Assembly (NCBI GenBank): GCA_963513935.1 | Contig: OY740773.1 | Coordinates: forward strand, 97,449,291-97,513,290 | DNA length: 64,000 nucleotides | Source of the DNA: Aphrophora alni | Taxonomy: Eukaryota; Arthropoda; Insecta; Hemiptera; Aphrophoridae | Direction of reading: 5' to 3' | Part shown: piece after piece, positions 55,322 to 64,000 of the stretch | Numbering within the stretch: the first letter of the stretch is position 1 | Layout of the letters: every line of letters starts with the position of its first letter | The notes under the pieces: generated by a model | The model's input: the letters and a program-made list of their open reading frames with translations, nothing else | Told to the model about the DNA's origin: nothing | The model's database searches: none | Made by a program: the position numbers and the translations under genes

Positions 55322-55354
<33 letters not shown>
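55118..55354 (+). mobile_element. SINE-like family A, copy 13, ending in 31 A
   Basis: TTATTATTGTGGGTGCGGG, GTGACAACCCCGAGGGCCCT, TAGTTGGATCTGTGTG, GAGTTAGATCCCTTTCTATT, TCTCTTGAACAACTCTTGTT, GAAGCTATTAGTGTATTTTA, AGCGATAATGACTGAAACT and then A31 (55324-55354). The usual 3' end (GAGGTTTTT...ACAACAAGG) is replaced by the A run. This is the only copy seen with a long pure poly(A), consistent with movement by retroposition. Confidence 0.83.
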
Positions 55355-55357
<3 letters not shown>

Positions 55358-56920
55358 CAAAAAATCTCTTTATACAAGGATCCCTTGTGTATTTCTAAAA
55401 TTCCATAGCAATATATTTTATTTTACAGAAATTTCACAGAGTCTAAAATTTTAAAACTTTAAAATCGAAGCCTGTAGTTCTAAATTTAACTTTTACAGTA
55501 GAATTTCTTTTATACATCTTTCTGTATTTCACCCTTTAATCTTTAATAAAATCTATTTATTTCAAATACACTTAAAAAAGAAACACTATTTAAAACTTTT
55601 TTTCGAACTATTGTATTATGCCATGAATTTAAAAGAAATATTTTGACATTTAATAATAAGAAGTAAAGTTAAAACATCAAAAAACGTAAAACAAAAACCT
55701 ATAAAATACGTAGGCTAATATAGCCAATGTTTGGTGTAAAGCTGTGTTTGTATCTACAGCCCAAATGACTGAACCAATTTTCGTAAATTCAAATTTTGAA
55801 TTTGACCACAATATATTTTCGTTTTAATGTGTAGTTATTTTTGTTAAAACATGTCATGTGGACGATTAAAGTCACTTTCACAGAATTCTCTAAATTATCC
55901 TCATTACGTTGCATTGTTAAGCGTTACGAAACCAAATTTTGACTTTTTGCGTTCAAAAATGAAGATTTTCGATTTAAATTAACGTTACTTTAAATTTAAA
56001 ATATAAACTAAATGTAAAAATAATATAATTTCAGTTGATTAACGATCAAAATTATCTAGAATTAGACAATTTTCATCTCCTAAAAACACATAATAGCGGC
56101 CATAACAGTTCATTTAATTATTTATTTTGTTGTTACGCCGTATTCCCATTTTTAGGGAACGCTTTATACGATTTTCTGACTAATTTGTTGTAAATATAAT
56201 CCAAAATTTATTCAGATTTTCAAAATATTTCACACCAATATAAAAACAAAACAAAACGTATAAGAATTTTCGTTCTGCATTTCGGACTAAAAACTATTTA
56301 AAATACACGAAAATAAAGTTACATTTAATGTTTTAATAGTAAACAGATAATATAAAACTTAAATTTTAATCAAAACTTTAAAATATTTTGAAATTAACTG
56401 AAATTTAAATTGTATTCAGTGGGCTTCAACAATCGTTCTCCAATTGTCTGCTTCTTTTTTTATAGTCATACGTAAATTATTGCGAGTTATTTCATTCCAT
56501 ATTTTATTTCAAATTATTTATGAGTTAGATAATTAAGGTTAAAATTATTTTAAATAATAAAAAATTATTATATATTCCTAATTGTCGACATTTTGACGTT
56601 TATTCAATTGAAAATGAAATGTTTCAGATGATAGTTAAAAGTTGATATAATTTATTTACCAAACAAATTCTACAGACTTTTATAGTTTAATTTAATAATT
56701 CCTGTATTTCTGTTCAAAAATAAATTATAAAACTTTATACTTTTTGTACGATTTATTTACAAAAGTAATATAAATCAAATAAAAGTATAAAACATTCATT
56801 CATTTCTATTTTGAGCGTTTATTTCCAGTTTAAACGTTCTTTTAGAGTCTATTTTGGAATAGAATCGTTTCACATTGTTTGGTTACCCAACATGAATTCC
56901 TTTTTACCCATTGACCTACT
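55355..56920. other. 1.5 kb of AT-rich DNA without recognised features
   Basis: No ORF of interest and no recognisable repeat on either strand. Confidence 0.5.
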
Positions 56921-57260
56921 TAGGAAATGAGGTCAACATTAAAAAAGGGCCGGAAACGTCTAATTCCATCGTTTCTGTTGGTAATTTTACATCTATTTCA
57001 ACGAACGGAGGAAATATTATCGAATACGAGTACCAAAAATGTCATTTTACTCGTTAAATTGGGCAATATTAATGAAATAACTAAAGAATGCGTTTCTGTC
57101 CCTACGGGAGCCTCTCCTGTCTGGCATTGCTCAATAAGTTCTCTTCCCCTCTCTCTCTCCTCACCTATCCCCACTCCGGTCTTTACTCATTCTCCGTCTC
57201 AGTTGAACCCGAGTCATCACGTGTTTGCTTTTGTGTCTCCGTCATGAGTAAGTTGAAAGT
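56921..57260 (+). other. GC-richer segment with a 106-codon frame, status unknown
   Basis: The frame 56927-57247 reads MRSTLKKGRKRLIPSFLLV and onward, and its last third is Pro/Ser-rich from a pyrimidine-rich stretch. No recognised domain. CATGAGTAAGTTG at 57242 resembles a splice donor. A host exon or 5' UTR is possible but unsupported. Confidence 0.2.
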
Positions 57261-57469
57261 TGCCTAACTTATTATTTTACCAAAACATCTGTCTAATATA
57301 TTGACAATTGATACTGTTCCAATTGTTTTAAAAAAAATGAGCAAAGAAAAACAAATTTAAAACAAACTATTCATATTGCCTTGTTTTGCTTTTCTCTGCA
57401 CAAATTCTCGATTTTTTTTTCAATGAATTACGTCTTAGTTTTGACCTTGCTAATTACTAGTCCTGGTCA

Positions 57470-57625
57470 AGTGATTCAGAATACACTCCGGCCGCCATTT
57501 TGTTGTCTTTGATTGTTGTTAAACAGTCCTATAAATAACTGCAGTCGAGTGCTGCAATCTTTAATTTTGTAAATTGACAATGTTTCGGATGTTCGAGGTA
57601 TTGTTAATTCTTTAAGCATGCGATG
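57470..57625 (+). promoter_or_regulatory. Candidate TATA promoter with short first-exon-like frame
   Basis: TATAAATA at 57530 is followed about 15-25 bases later by GCAGTCGAGTGC (an initiator-like CAGT), then about 40 bases on by ATGTTTCGGATGTTCGAG|GTATTG, in which a short frame MFRMFE meets a GT donor-like site. Upstream is the local GC-richer CACTCCGGCCGCCATTTTG. The spacing fits an arthropod core promoter, either of a gene or of an LTR. Each element is short and could occur by chance, and I see no downstream exon. Confidence 0.25.
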
Positions 57626-59210
57626 TTGTTTAAAGAAGTGGATAATGAATGAATTGGAGTTATCTTTGAACTTGGACCGGATCTTTGGGTTGCTGCCCCA
57701 CTAACCCTTACAAAAAAAACTGCTTATAATTTAGGAGATTATAGATAGCAAACATAATTAATGTAATAATTTTATAATTTATTTAATTAGAATTGAAGAA
57801 ACATTGTAGTATTGAATTGTATTTTATTAAATCACTGAAAGGATGTGTATAGTTTCCCTCACATGTTATATATATTTTTTTAATTAAAAAAAAAAATTTT
57901 TTAAAGCTAATTTAACTCTATAAGATGAAAAGTTAACATTTTGCTTTTATTAAAAAAAAATTGATAACATTTTGGGTTCCTAGAACCCAAACTAAACGCA
58001 TTGGTCGCCCTTTCCCCTAAAATACAGGGTTAAAAAAATCTTTCAAAATTTGTTAAAAAATCTTTTTTCTCAAAATTCGTTCAAACGATTATGGTGAAAC
58101 GTAAAAAAGAATGATTCAAACTAGTGTGGAAAATCACATTTCTGGAATAATTTACAAAAAAAGAAAATGAACTTTAACTCGGGCTGAGTTTTTTGAAAAA
58201 TCTTAACATCTTTTTAAACACATAAATATATTCCAAAAAATATATAGTTTAATTTTACACAAAAATGTTGAAAAAACCCCCTCCCAGCTTTGTTTCTTAA
58301 AGTAGTATTAGAGATATTTTTGGAAAGTTGTTTATGAACGTTATTTTTGTTAATATTTAGTTTGAAAATAGGGGACGTTAGGGCAATGTTATTTCCTAGT
58401 TATTATTTGTTGTATCACAATTTTATAATTTAATTTAAAGCACAATATAAGTTACTGAAATTATATAACTCAAATTTCACCAAACTATAGGTGAAAATAA
58501 GAATAAACATAAGTCCAGAAATGCTTAGTTTTCGAATTATCCGCCATTTTGTTTTTTACTAAATACTTAATATCTTTAGAAATAGAAAAGATATTGAGCT
58601 CAATTTTAGTGTACATATTTCTTACGTAACCTCTTACCCCTGTTCAAAAAACCAGAATGTTCTTTTGTATATTTTTAAAATGGCGGCTTTTTTAAGTAAC
58701 ACAAAATAATATAATCGAGTTATGGTCTAAAAACTAAAATTGTAGTTTGATGGTAATTTATATACGAATTCCGTATTATTCATAACTAACAGGATGTCCC
58801 ACGATGAAAAGGAGAAACTTTCTATTGGTGAAAATAAAGAAAAAAGTTACTTTTAACATAAACCTTAAAATGGTTATTTATTTCTCTAGCCACCATTTTG
58901 TGTTTTAAACAAACAAACAAATCATATATTTTAAACGAAAAATGATAAAGAGTGAAATTTTAGATGCTACTTAGACCCAATTGGAGAACAATTATCGATC
59001 GATTTACTTTACTCATTAAAAAAAAAAAATCCATTTAATATGTTTCACATCGAATTGAAAACCGTTAATTTTATTTTAAAAGAAAGAAAAAATGATTTTC
59101 TTTATTTTTATAGTTGTCTCGTGTACTTTTTTTTCTGAAATCAACTGTTTTTAATTTAGTTAATTTTTAAACTGACCTAATCTATTTATAAATAAATATT
59201 AAGCTTGACT
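57626..59210. other. No gene; scattered GGCGGC/GCCGCC-type repeat scraps
   Basis: AT-rich. Pieces such as TATCCGCCATTTTGTTTTTT (58540), AAAATGGCGGCTTTTTTAA (58677) and GCCACCATTTTGTGTT (58888), with ACAGGATGTCCCACGATG at 58790, resemble mariner-type non-coding relics elsewhere in the window, but boundaries cannot be set. Confidence 0.4.
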
Positions 59211-59232
59211 TGTGAGATAATATTAGATAAAG

Positions 59233-59393
59233 AAAACTCGAACATAAGATCTCACAAAAATTACGATTACTTAATCGTGGTAGTTTTAGTTTTAGTTATT
59301 GTAGCTCATGTATCACTGAAGATGGCGACTTTGTCGTTGAAACGAGTTTGATTAAATAAACGTAATTTTTGTGAGATCTTGTGTTCGAGTTTT
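59233..59393 (+). mobile_element. 161-bp element with 33-bp inverted arms and a hammerhead-like core
   Basis: The left arm 59233-59265 (AAAACTCGAACATAAGATCT and on to AAATTACG) is the reverse complement of 59361-59393 with one mismatch in 33. In the loop, 59316-59343 reads CTGAAGA, T, GGCGAC, TTT, GTCGTT, GAAAC. CUGANGA and GAAA are the conserved strands of the hammerhead ribozyme. The helix between them has four Watson-Crick and two G-T pairs, but an extra T breaks the expected continuity. GTA at 59362-59364 could serve as the cleavage triplet. Ribozyme activity is unproven. The right arm abuts a half-copy of family C. Confidence 0.6.
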
Positions 59394-59404
59394 TTTTCTA
59401 TCTT

Positions 59405-60090
59405 ACCTAACCTATCCAGATTTCCGTGAAATGTTTATTTAAAATGTCATTCTCAATCAAATAAATACATTTTCATAAACGAATTTTCAACTAAACGTTT
59501 AAATTTCATAAATGGGTGACGTCCTTGTCTAGACCCGCCCCCGATTTACTGGGAAAAATGACAAAAGAGTAAAAAGACATATTTTATTTATTTTTAAAAA
59601 GGGGCACTTTACCTTGATAAATAAATTCTTGCATGTTTACTAGAAATTAGGTAAACAAAAACTGACAATTTAAAAAAAAAACTTACAACCACTTCTTATT
59701 AAATTACAATGCTTTAAATTTTTTTCAAAAATGAGCAACTGAGGCCGTAAAAATGTTTTTTTGCAAATTTGACCAGCAATGTATTTTAAGTGTAAAAGAC
59801 ACATAATTTGTCTAATTTTCTTTAAGATTTGTTGATTTTTACCCCATTTGTTGCATTATTAGTGAAAAAAAAAAATCTGAAATCCAGAAATTCGAATATT
59901 TAGAGATTAGGAAGTACTCTTAATGTTACTACTGTATAGCCTACCATTTGGATACCTTCATTTCCGAGTATTTTCGTTTTTTTAATATTTTTCTACGATT
60001 CAGAGTCGGATATATTTAAAAATAGCGTAGCGATGCACTCAAAATGCATCAAAAATACACTTTTTTCGATCTGTCATTTTGATATTAAAA
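59405..60090 (+). mobile_element. Family C, loop plus one arm only
   Basis: Matches 38405-40000 of the complete family C element without its insertion: TCCAGATTTCCGTGAAA, GTCATTCTCAATCAAATAAA, AAATTTCATAAATGGG-GACG, TACTGGGAAAAATGACAAAA, CACTTTACCTTGATAAA, ACCACTTCTTATTAAATTAC then AATGCTTT, TTTGTTGCATTATTAGTGAA, GCGATGCACTCAAAATGCATC. Here the arm is continuous across the point where the 37.8-40 kb copy is interrupted, confirming that the 860 bp there is an insertion. The opposite arm is absent. Confidence 0.82.
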
Positions 60091-60515
60091 TAAAATTTTC
60101 AATCAATTTCTTGTTCTCTCCATTTAAAGTATTTTGAATCTTTAAGAGTGCAAACATTGAAATGCTGGTTCACTTAATAAAAACACCTTTTATATCTCGT
60201 AAGTCCAACAATTACGAACATCGGTTGGTAAGAATGAAAATTATTTACGAAACTATTTAAACTTCTAACTTTTACCATGAAATCTTGGTAATTATCGACA
60301 TTTACCGATGAGTCGTGGTAAATGTAATCATCAGCCTTGATTTTGGGGTTTTTGGTACGATTTGTTGGTTTTAAATTAAGTCACATTTTATGCTCTGTTT
60401 TTCTTAAATCGATGTTGTGATGGTTTTTTTCCATTGTTAACCTAACCTAACCCTGTTCTAGCTTTTACCAGTTCGCTTTCGTAAACGTTGGGAATAGTTT
60501 AATAAATTTCATAAA
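60091..60515. other. No gene; short telomere-like run
   Basis: AACCTAACCTAACCC at 60438-60453. ACCATGAAATCTTGGTAATT and ACCGATGAGTCGTGGTAAAT at 60278-60322 form a weak repeat. No supported gene. Confidence 0.45.
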
Positions 60516-60518
60516 TAA

Positions 60519-60728
60519 TTCGGGCAATCCCGAGGATACCTAGCGGGATCCACACTTTTATTCGTCTAGTCTTGAACTAGAACCTTCATTTTCTTATCAA
60601 TCCGACCATGACGTTAAAGTATTCGAAAGCTACAAGTATTTATTTTATCGTCTTTTCTTCCTTTTTTTATAAGGGGATGATGACTGAGAGGTTATTTGTT
60701 TTTAAACAACAAAGAAATAAACAAAAAA
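60519..60728 (+). mobile_element. SINE-like family A, copy 14
   Basis: CGGGCAATCCCGAGGATACC, TAGCGGGATCCACACTTTTA, CTAGTCTTGAACTAGAACC (B box damaged), GACGTTAAAGTATTCGAAAG, TCTTTTCTTCCTTTTTTTAT, AAGGGGATGATGACTGAGAG, GTTATTTGTTTTTAAACAAC, AAAGAAATAAACAAAAA. The middle TTGACCAACTCTTG block is deleted. Lies 140 bp from copy 15 in the same orientation. Confidence 0.85.
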
Positions 60729-60869
60729 TCGGACTTTTATCAATTGATATCGGTAAATCAGGTTTTTTATAGAAACAAAATTACACTAAACGCGAAATAA
60801 ATCTAAATAATTTGTTTGTTAAAAACTGCCCTGCATTTTATTAATTAATACCACCCCATTGTCCCGTTA

Positions 60870-61107
60870 TGTTAGGGAGGTGGGACTCCCGGCGGATCTA
60901 GCCCTATTTTCATATAGTCTTGGGTTAAATCCCTCTCCATCTTTCCTATCGAGTCTCTCTTGACAAATTTTTGTTCACGTCCGACCCTGATGCTATTAAA
61001 GTATTCAGGAGCTAGGAATCTTTGTTTTATGTTCTTTTCACCATTTTTTATAAGGCAATGCGAGAGGTTTATCGCCAATAAACAACAAGGAAAAAAATAA
61101 ACAAAAA
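60870..61107 (+). mobile_element. SINE-like family A, copy 15
   Basis: GGGAGGTGGGACTCCCGGCG, GATCTAGCCCTATTTTCATA, TAGTCTTGGGTTAAATCCCTC, TCTTTCCTATCGAGTCTCTC, TTGACAAATTTTTGTTC, CCGACCCTGATGCTATTAAA, GTATTCAGGAGCTAGG, TATAAGGCAATGCGAGAGG, AAACAACAAGGAAAAAAATA. The TCTTTCCTATC...TATTAAAGTATTC segment corresponds to the unit amplified at 17978-18835. Confidence 0.87.
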
Positions 61108-61950
61108 GCTAAAATTCTTGTACTCTTTTTATTTAACAAAGGTAGGAGCTGAAATAGACGACGACAATATAGTCATCTGTATTTATTATTTATGTCCATT
61201 TTTATGAAGACTTACTCAATTTGTTTTTTTACGTTTTTATTCCACGATTAAAAGTAACGTGTTTGTTTTTCTAACAACAACTTTAAGGGAAAGTGAGAAA
61301 TTTTATTATTTTTTAATCTGGTAAACCTAATAAATGTTTTTTTCCATTTAGCAATTCATGGTTTTACTACAATGAAATAATTGACAAAAATAAATATGAA
61401 AACATCCTCTGAGCTGTACGTGTTTATAAATCATTTCCGTCTATATAATTTGACTTATTTAACATAATTTTCGAGTTATAAATATCTGGGTTTTCTTATA
61501 AACCTGGAGTCTCAACATATTTTATTAAATATCTTGGAAAATTAAGTTCGGATAAAAATAATTTCAAATAATCATTTTGTTATAACTCTGAAAACAATTA
61601 ATAACTCCATTTTATTTTCATCCCAATACTAAATTTAAATGACCTGATTTATATAATGAATTGTACAGTTTATTTTTATTGTCATATTACACCAGAAGTA
61701 ACGACATATTACAATGTAATGTCCAGAAAAACCACGTGTCGAGAGGATACAACACAAAACAGGTAAAAACTGTATGCATGGGTGAATGACTTGGTGGCAA
61801 CTTTTAGATAGTTCATAGGACACGACTTTATTCTTTGATAAACCTTTTCGAAAATGTCGACAGTTCAGAAAGTTTTCTATAATTTATTAATAGTGTGGGG
61901 GAGTGCTTCAAACATTCCGGAAGTGTCAGGAAATTTATGATTTGTTAGAA
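61108..61950. other. No recognisable feature
   Basis: AT-rich; the 62-codon minus frame at 61635-61823 matches nothing I know. Confidence 0.5.
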
Positions 61951-61954
61951 AATA

Positions 61955-63010
61955 TACAGAGTGTCTTTTTTAATTGGGCCACCATTAAGATCTCTGAAAC
62001 TATAAGATTTATAGATAATTTCAAATGGCGGACCTTACTTCTTCCCTGTCATAAAACGTTATATTTGAATTTTTAAAATTCGACAGCAATTTTTATGTTG
62101 AATTTGGATTTTAAACGAAATTTTAGGACTTTAAAAAAATATTTTTACTCGTTAAAGAGATAAAAGGCCTGAAATTTCGCCGACAAAGTCCCGTTTAAAA
62201 TACACGAGTATAAGATTGAATTTCTTAATATTTTTGTTTTAATTTCGGTTATATATGTATTGTTTTATGTATGCTGTTGAATTTTAGTGTGTTTGCTGGT
62301 TTGACTTTAAAACACATATTTAAATTTAGTGGATAAGAAAAATATTGATTAATTAAAGCCTAACGTTGAGGTGTCAAGTTTTACATCAAAACAAACGCCC
62401 TACCTTGTGGTGCTAAATTTGCAACAACTCTGAAATGAAATTATATGAAACAAATAAGTTTAAATTCTCAAATTTATTAATAACAATACAAAACTTCAAT
62501 AAAAACAGTTACAAAATATTTTCTTCAAAATCAGAATTGAATAGTCTACCTTTCATATATTTATCGAGAAAATTGTTCAAAATTTAATTAATACAATGTT
62601 GTCTTCTACATGTCAGAATCTATAAATATACACATAAACAATATTCAATTAGTCTTTCATCTGTTAAGAGTTCTTAATCTCGGGGTTTAGGGTTGGTGTC
62701 GGTTTTTTCCAATCTTTAGAGAGAAAAAAAACACAAATTATGTACACATAAAATAAAAAAAAACAAATCTAAAGTCAAATACAGTTTTAGGGTTTTATAG
62801 GAAGGAAATTTTCATAAAGGAAATTTGACATTCTTAGAAAACCTTTTGATATACTCCATTGAAGACCTTCAAATATCAGGATGAAATTAATGTACTGTAC
62901 CAGCAAGACGGAACACCAGCTTAAATTAGTGGCGTAGTCGTGCAGTTTTTGAACACTACCCTGAAAAACGACTAGGTACATAAGGATAGTCAAGGGTTTT
63001 TTCTTATCTG
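61955..63010 (+). pseudogene. Mariner-like relic: non-coding part and QQDG catalytic fragment
   Basis: Starts TACAGAGTGTCTTTTTTAAT and shares ATTTTTATGTTGAATTTGGA, ATTTTTGTTTTAATTTCGGT and TATATATGTATTGTTTTATG with 5495-5650. About 500 bp later, 62898-62990 reads in one frame YQQDGTPA-stop-ISGVVVQFLNTTLKND. YQQDG contains the second catalytic Asp of mariner/IS630-type transposases and VVVQFLNTT follows it in the family. Stops and the loss of PPH make it non-functional. The coding piece is collinear with the relic at 5640-5935, where the two parts are adjacent, so about 500 bp was inserted here. Confidence 0.75.
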
Positions 63011-64000
63011 TAAATATGGTTGGATATAGGTGAGAGATATCGACAAAATGTTTATACCACTGAATTCAGAATTGAAAATCTACGTTAAATGATGTATTAA
63101 AACATTATAAAGAAATTGACTCAAATACAATATGGCGGATTCAAAATGGTGGCTGGAAAGTTTAACACAACAAACCGTAGTATAAGTAATTATACATAAA
63201 ATTTATTTAATCTGTAATCTATTTGACCAAACCTCTGGAAAATGGGAGGGGGGACTGTATTTCCATTCTGTAAATATATACTATATCCAGTCTGAATAAC
63301 TTGGGTTTAATGTAAGAAAAACAAATTTAAGTGATATATTGAAACCTTCATATAACAATTTATTTAAATTTCTTCCAGAAAATTTAATAAATATGCACTT
63401 ATTTCATCTTGTTTTGTAAACTGGGTTTAGTATCATAATTGCATGTTTTAAACGGTAGCTATTAAAGGTTTTGGATTTTTTTTTTAGACTCGTTGCGATT
63501 CAAAACTTTTTTTAAATCACTACTCAAATTATCACTACCAAAAGAACAAAATAACCTCTAAGAGCACCTAACCACTTCGGCGACCTTTCTTTTGATTTTA
63601 AACACAACTATGCAACGATACATTTTGAAAAACGTTCCATTTATAATTCCTAGAAATTACAAAATCACCACTTCGATTTAGCTCACATATTGTTTGTAAA
63701 TAAATTCCTGTCAGCTGAATGTATCCTTACACAAGTGGTAAGATATCAGTTTTGTCCTTCAACAATGCAAAGCACTCGCTACGAGTTTACAGAAGAAAGA
63801 AATTTTAAGAACGAATTCAAAACGAAAGAACGTTCTTAATTCCATGTTGATCATTTTAAAACGACACCCTCCCCCCCCCCTTCTAATCAAATAACGCCAC
63901 GTCTCACACAGGTTCTACCATGCGATGAAACAAACAATAAAATTACTCAATGGACATTCACAAAAGGACAATTCCGTATTTTTATTTTAGATAATTTCAG
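63011..64000. other. No gene recognised
   Basis: AT-rich. AATATGGCGGATTCAAAATG then GTGGCTGG at 63130-63156 resembles mariner-type non-coding scraps. A C10 run lies at about 63871. No supported gene to the right edge. Confidence 0.45.

Overview
The window is eukaryotic, strongly AT-rich, repeat-dominated DNA, almost certainly from an arthropod and most likely an insect. The reasons are: decayed non-LTR retrotransposons (several with RNase H plus a CCHC-like zinc knuckle tail), mariner-like transposases of the type common in insects (start MATSEQKAFFVLQFARTE, catalytic-region motifs YQQDG and SPDL-PLDFF), tRNA-derived SINE-like elements, and short interstitial runs of the insect telomere-type motif TTAGG/CCTAA. 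I found no convincing host protein-coding gene, no rRNA, no intact tRNA and nothing bacterial. Most open frames are chance frames or fall inside tandem repeats.

Layout. 1-2420 is a complex satellite (units of about 239 or 303-317 bp). 3.5-6 kb holds a palindromic MITE and mariner relics. 6.5-13 kb is a mosaic of dispersed repeats with a 21-bp tandem array (9020-10822) and a 5'-truncated LINE on the minus strand (11555-12760). 13.4-17.3 kb is a 41-bp satellite with 11- and 12-mer higher-order structure. 17.9-18.9 kb is a SINE-like copy whose middle is amplified nine times at an exact 95-bp spacing. 19.4-25.3 kb carries three LINE relics and an internally deleted mariner-like element with long terminal inverted repeats. 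25.3-37 kb is mostly featureless AT-rich DNA with a fold-back element (30600-31125) and a LINE tail (32390-32930). 37.8-40.1 kb is a large inverted-repeat element with a nested insertion that contains a perfect 37-bp palindrome. 42-52.8 kb is dense in LINE, SINE-like and unnamed 'family B' repeats. 54-64 kb has more SINE-like copies, a poly(A)-only retroinsertion, a second half-copy of the large inverted-repeat element and another mariner relic.

The genes do not form a pathway. The unifying story is repeat turnover. One SINE-like family (called A here, at least 15 copies on both strands) has hosted two separate tandem amplifications, of 21 bp and 95 bp, from different internal segments. The satellite at the left edge has two single, diverged relatives elsewhere in the window, suggesting it grew from a dispersed element. 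Family names A-E are labels made for this report, not database names. Boundaries were judged by eye and may be off by tens of bases.
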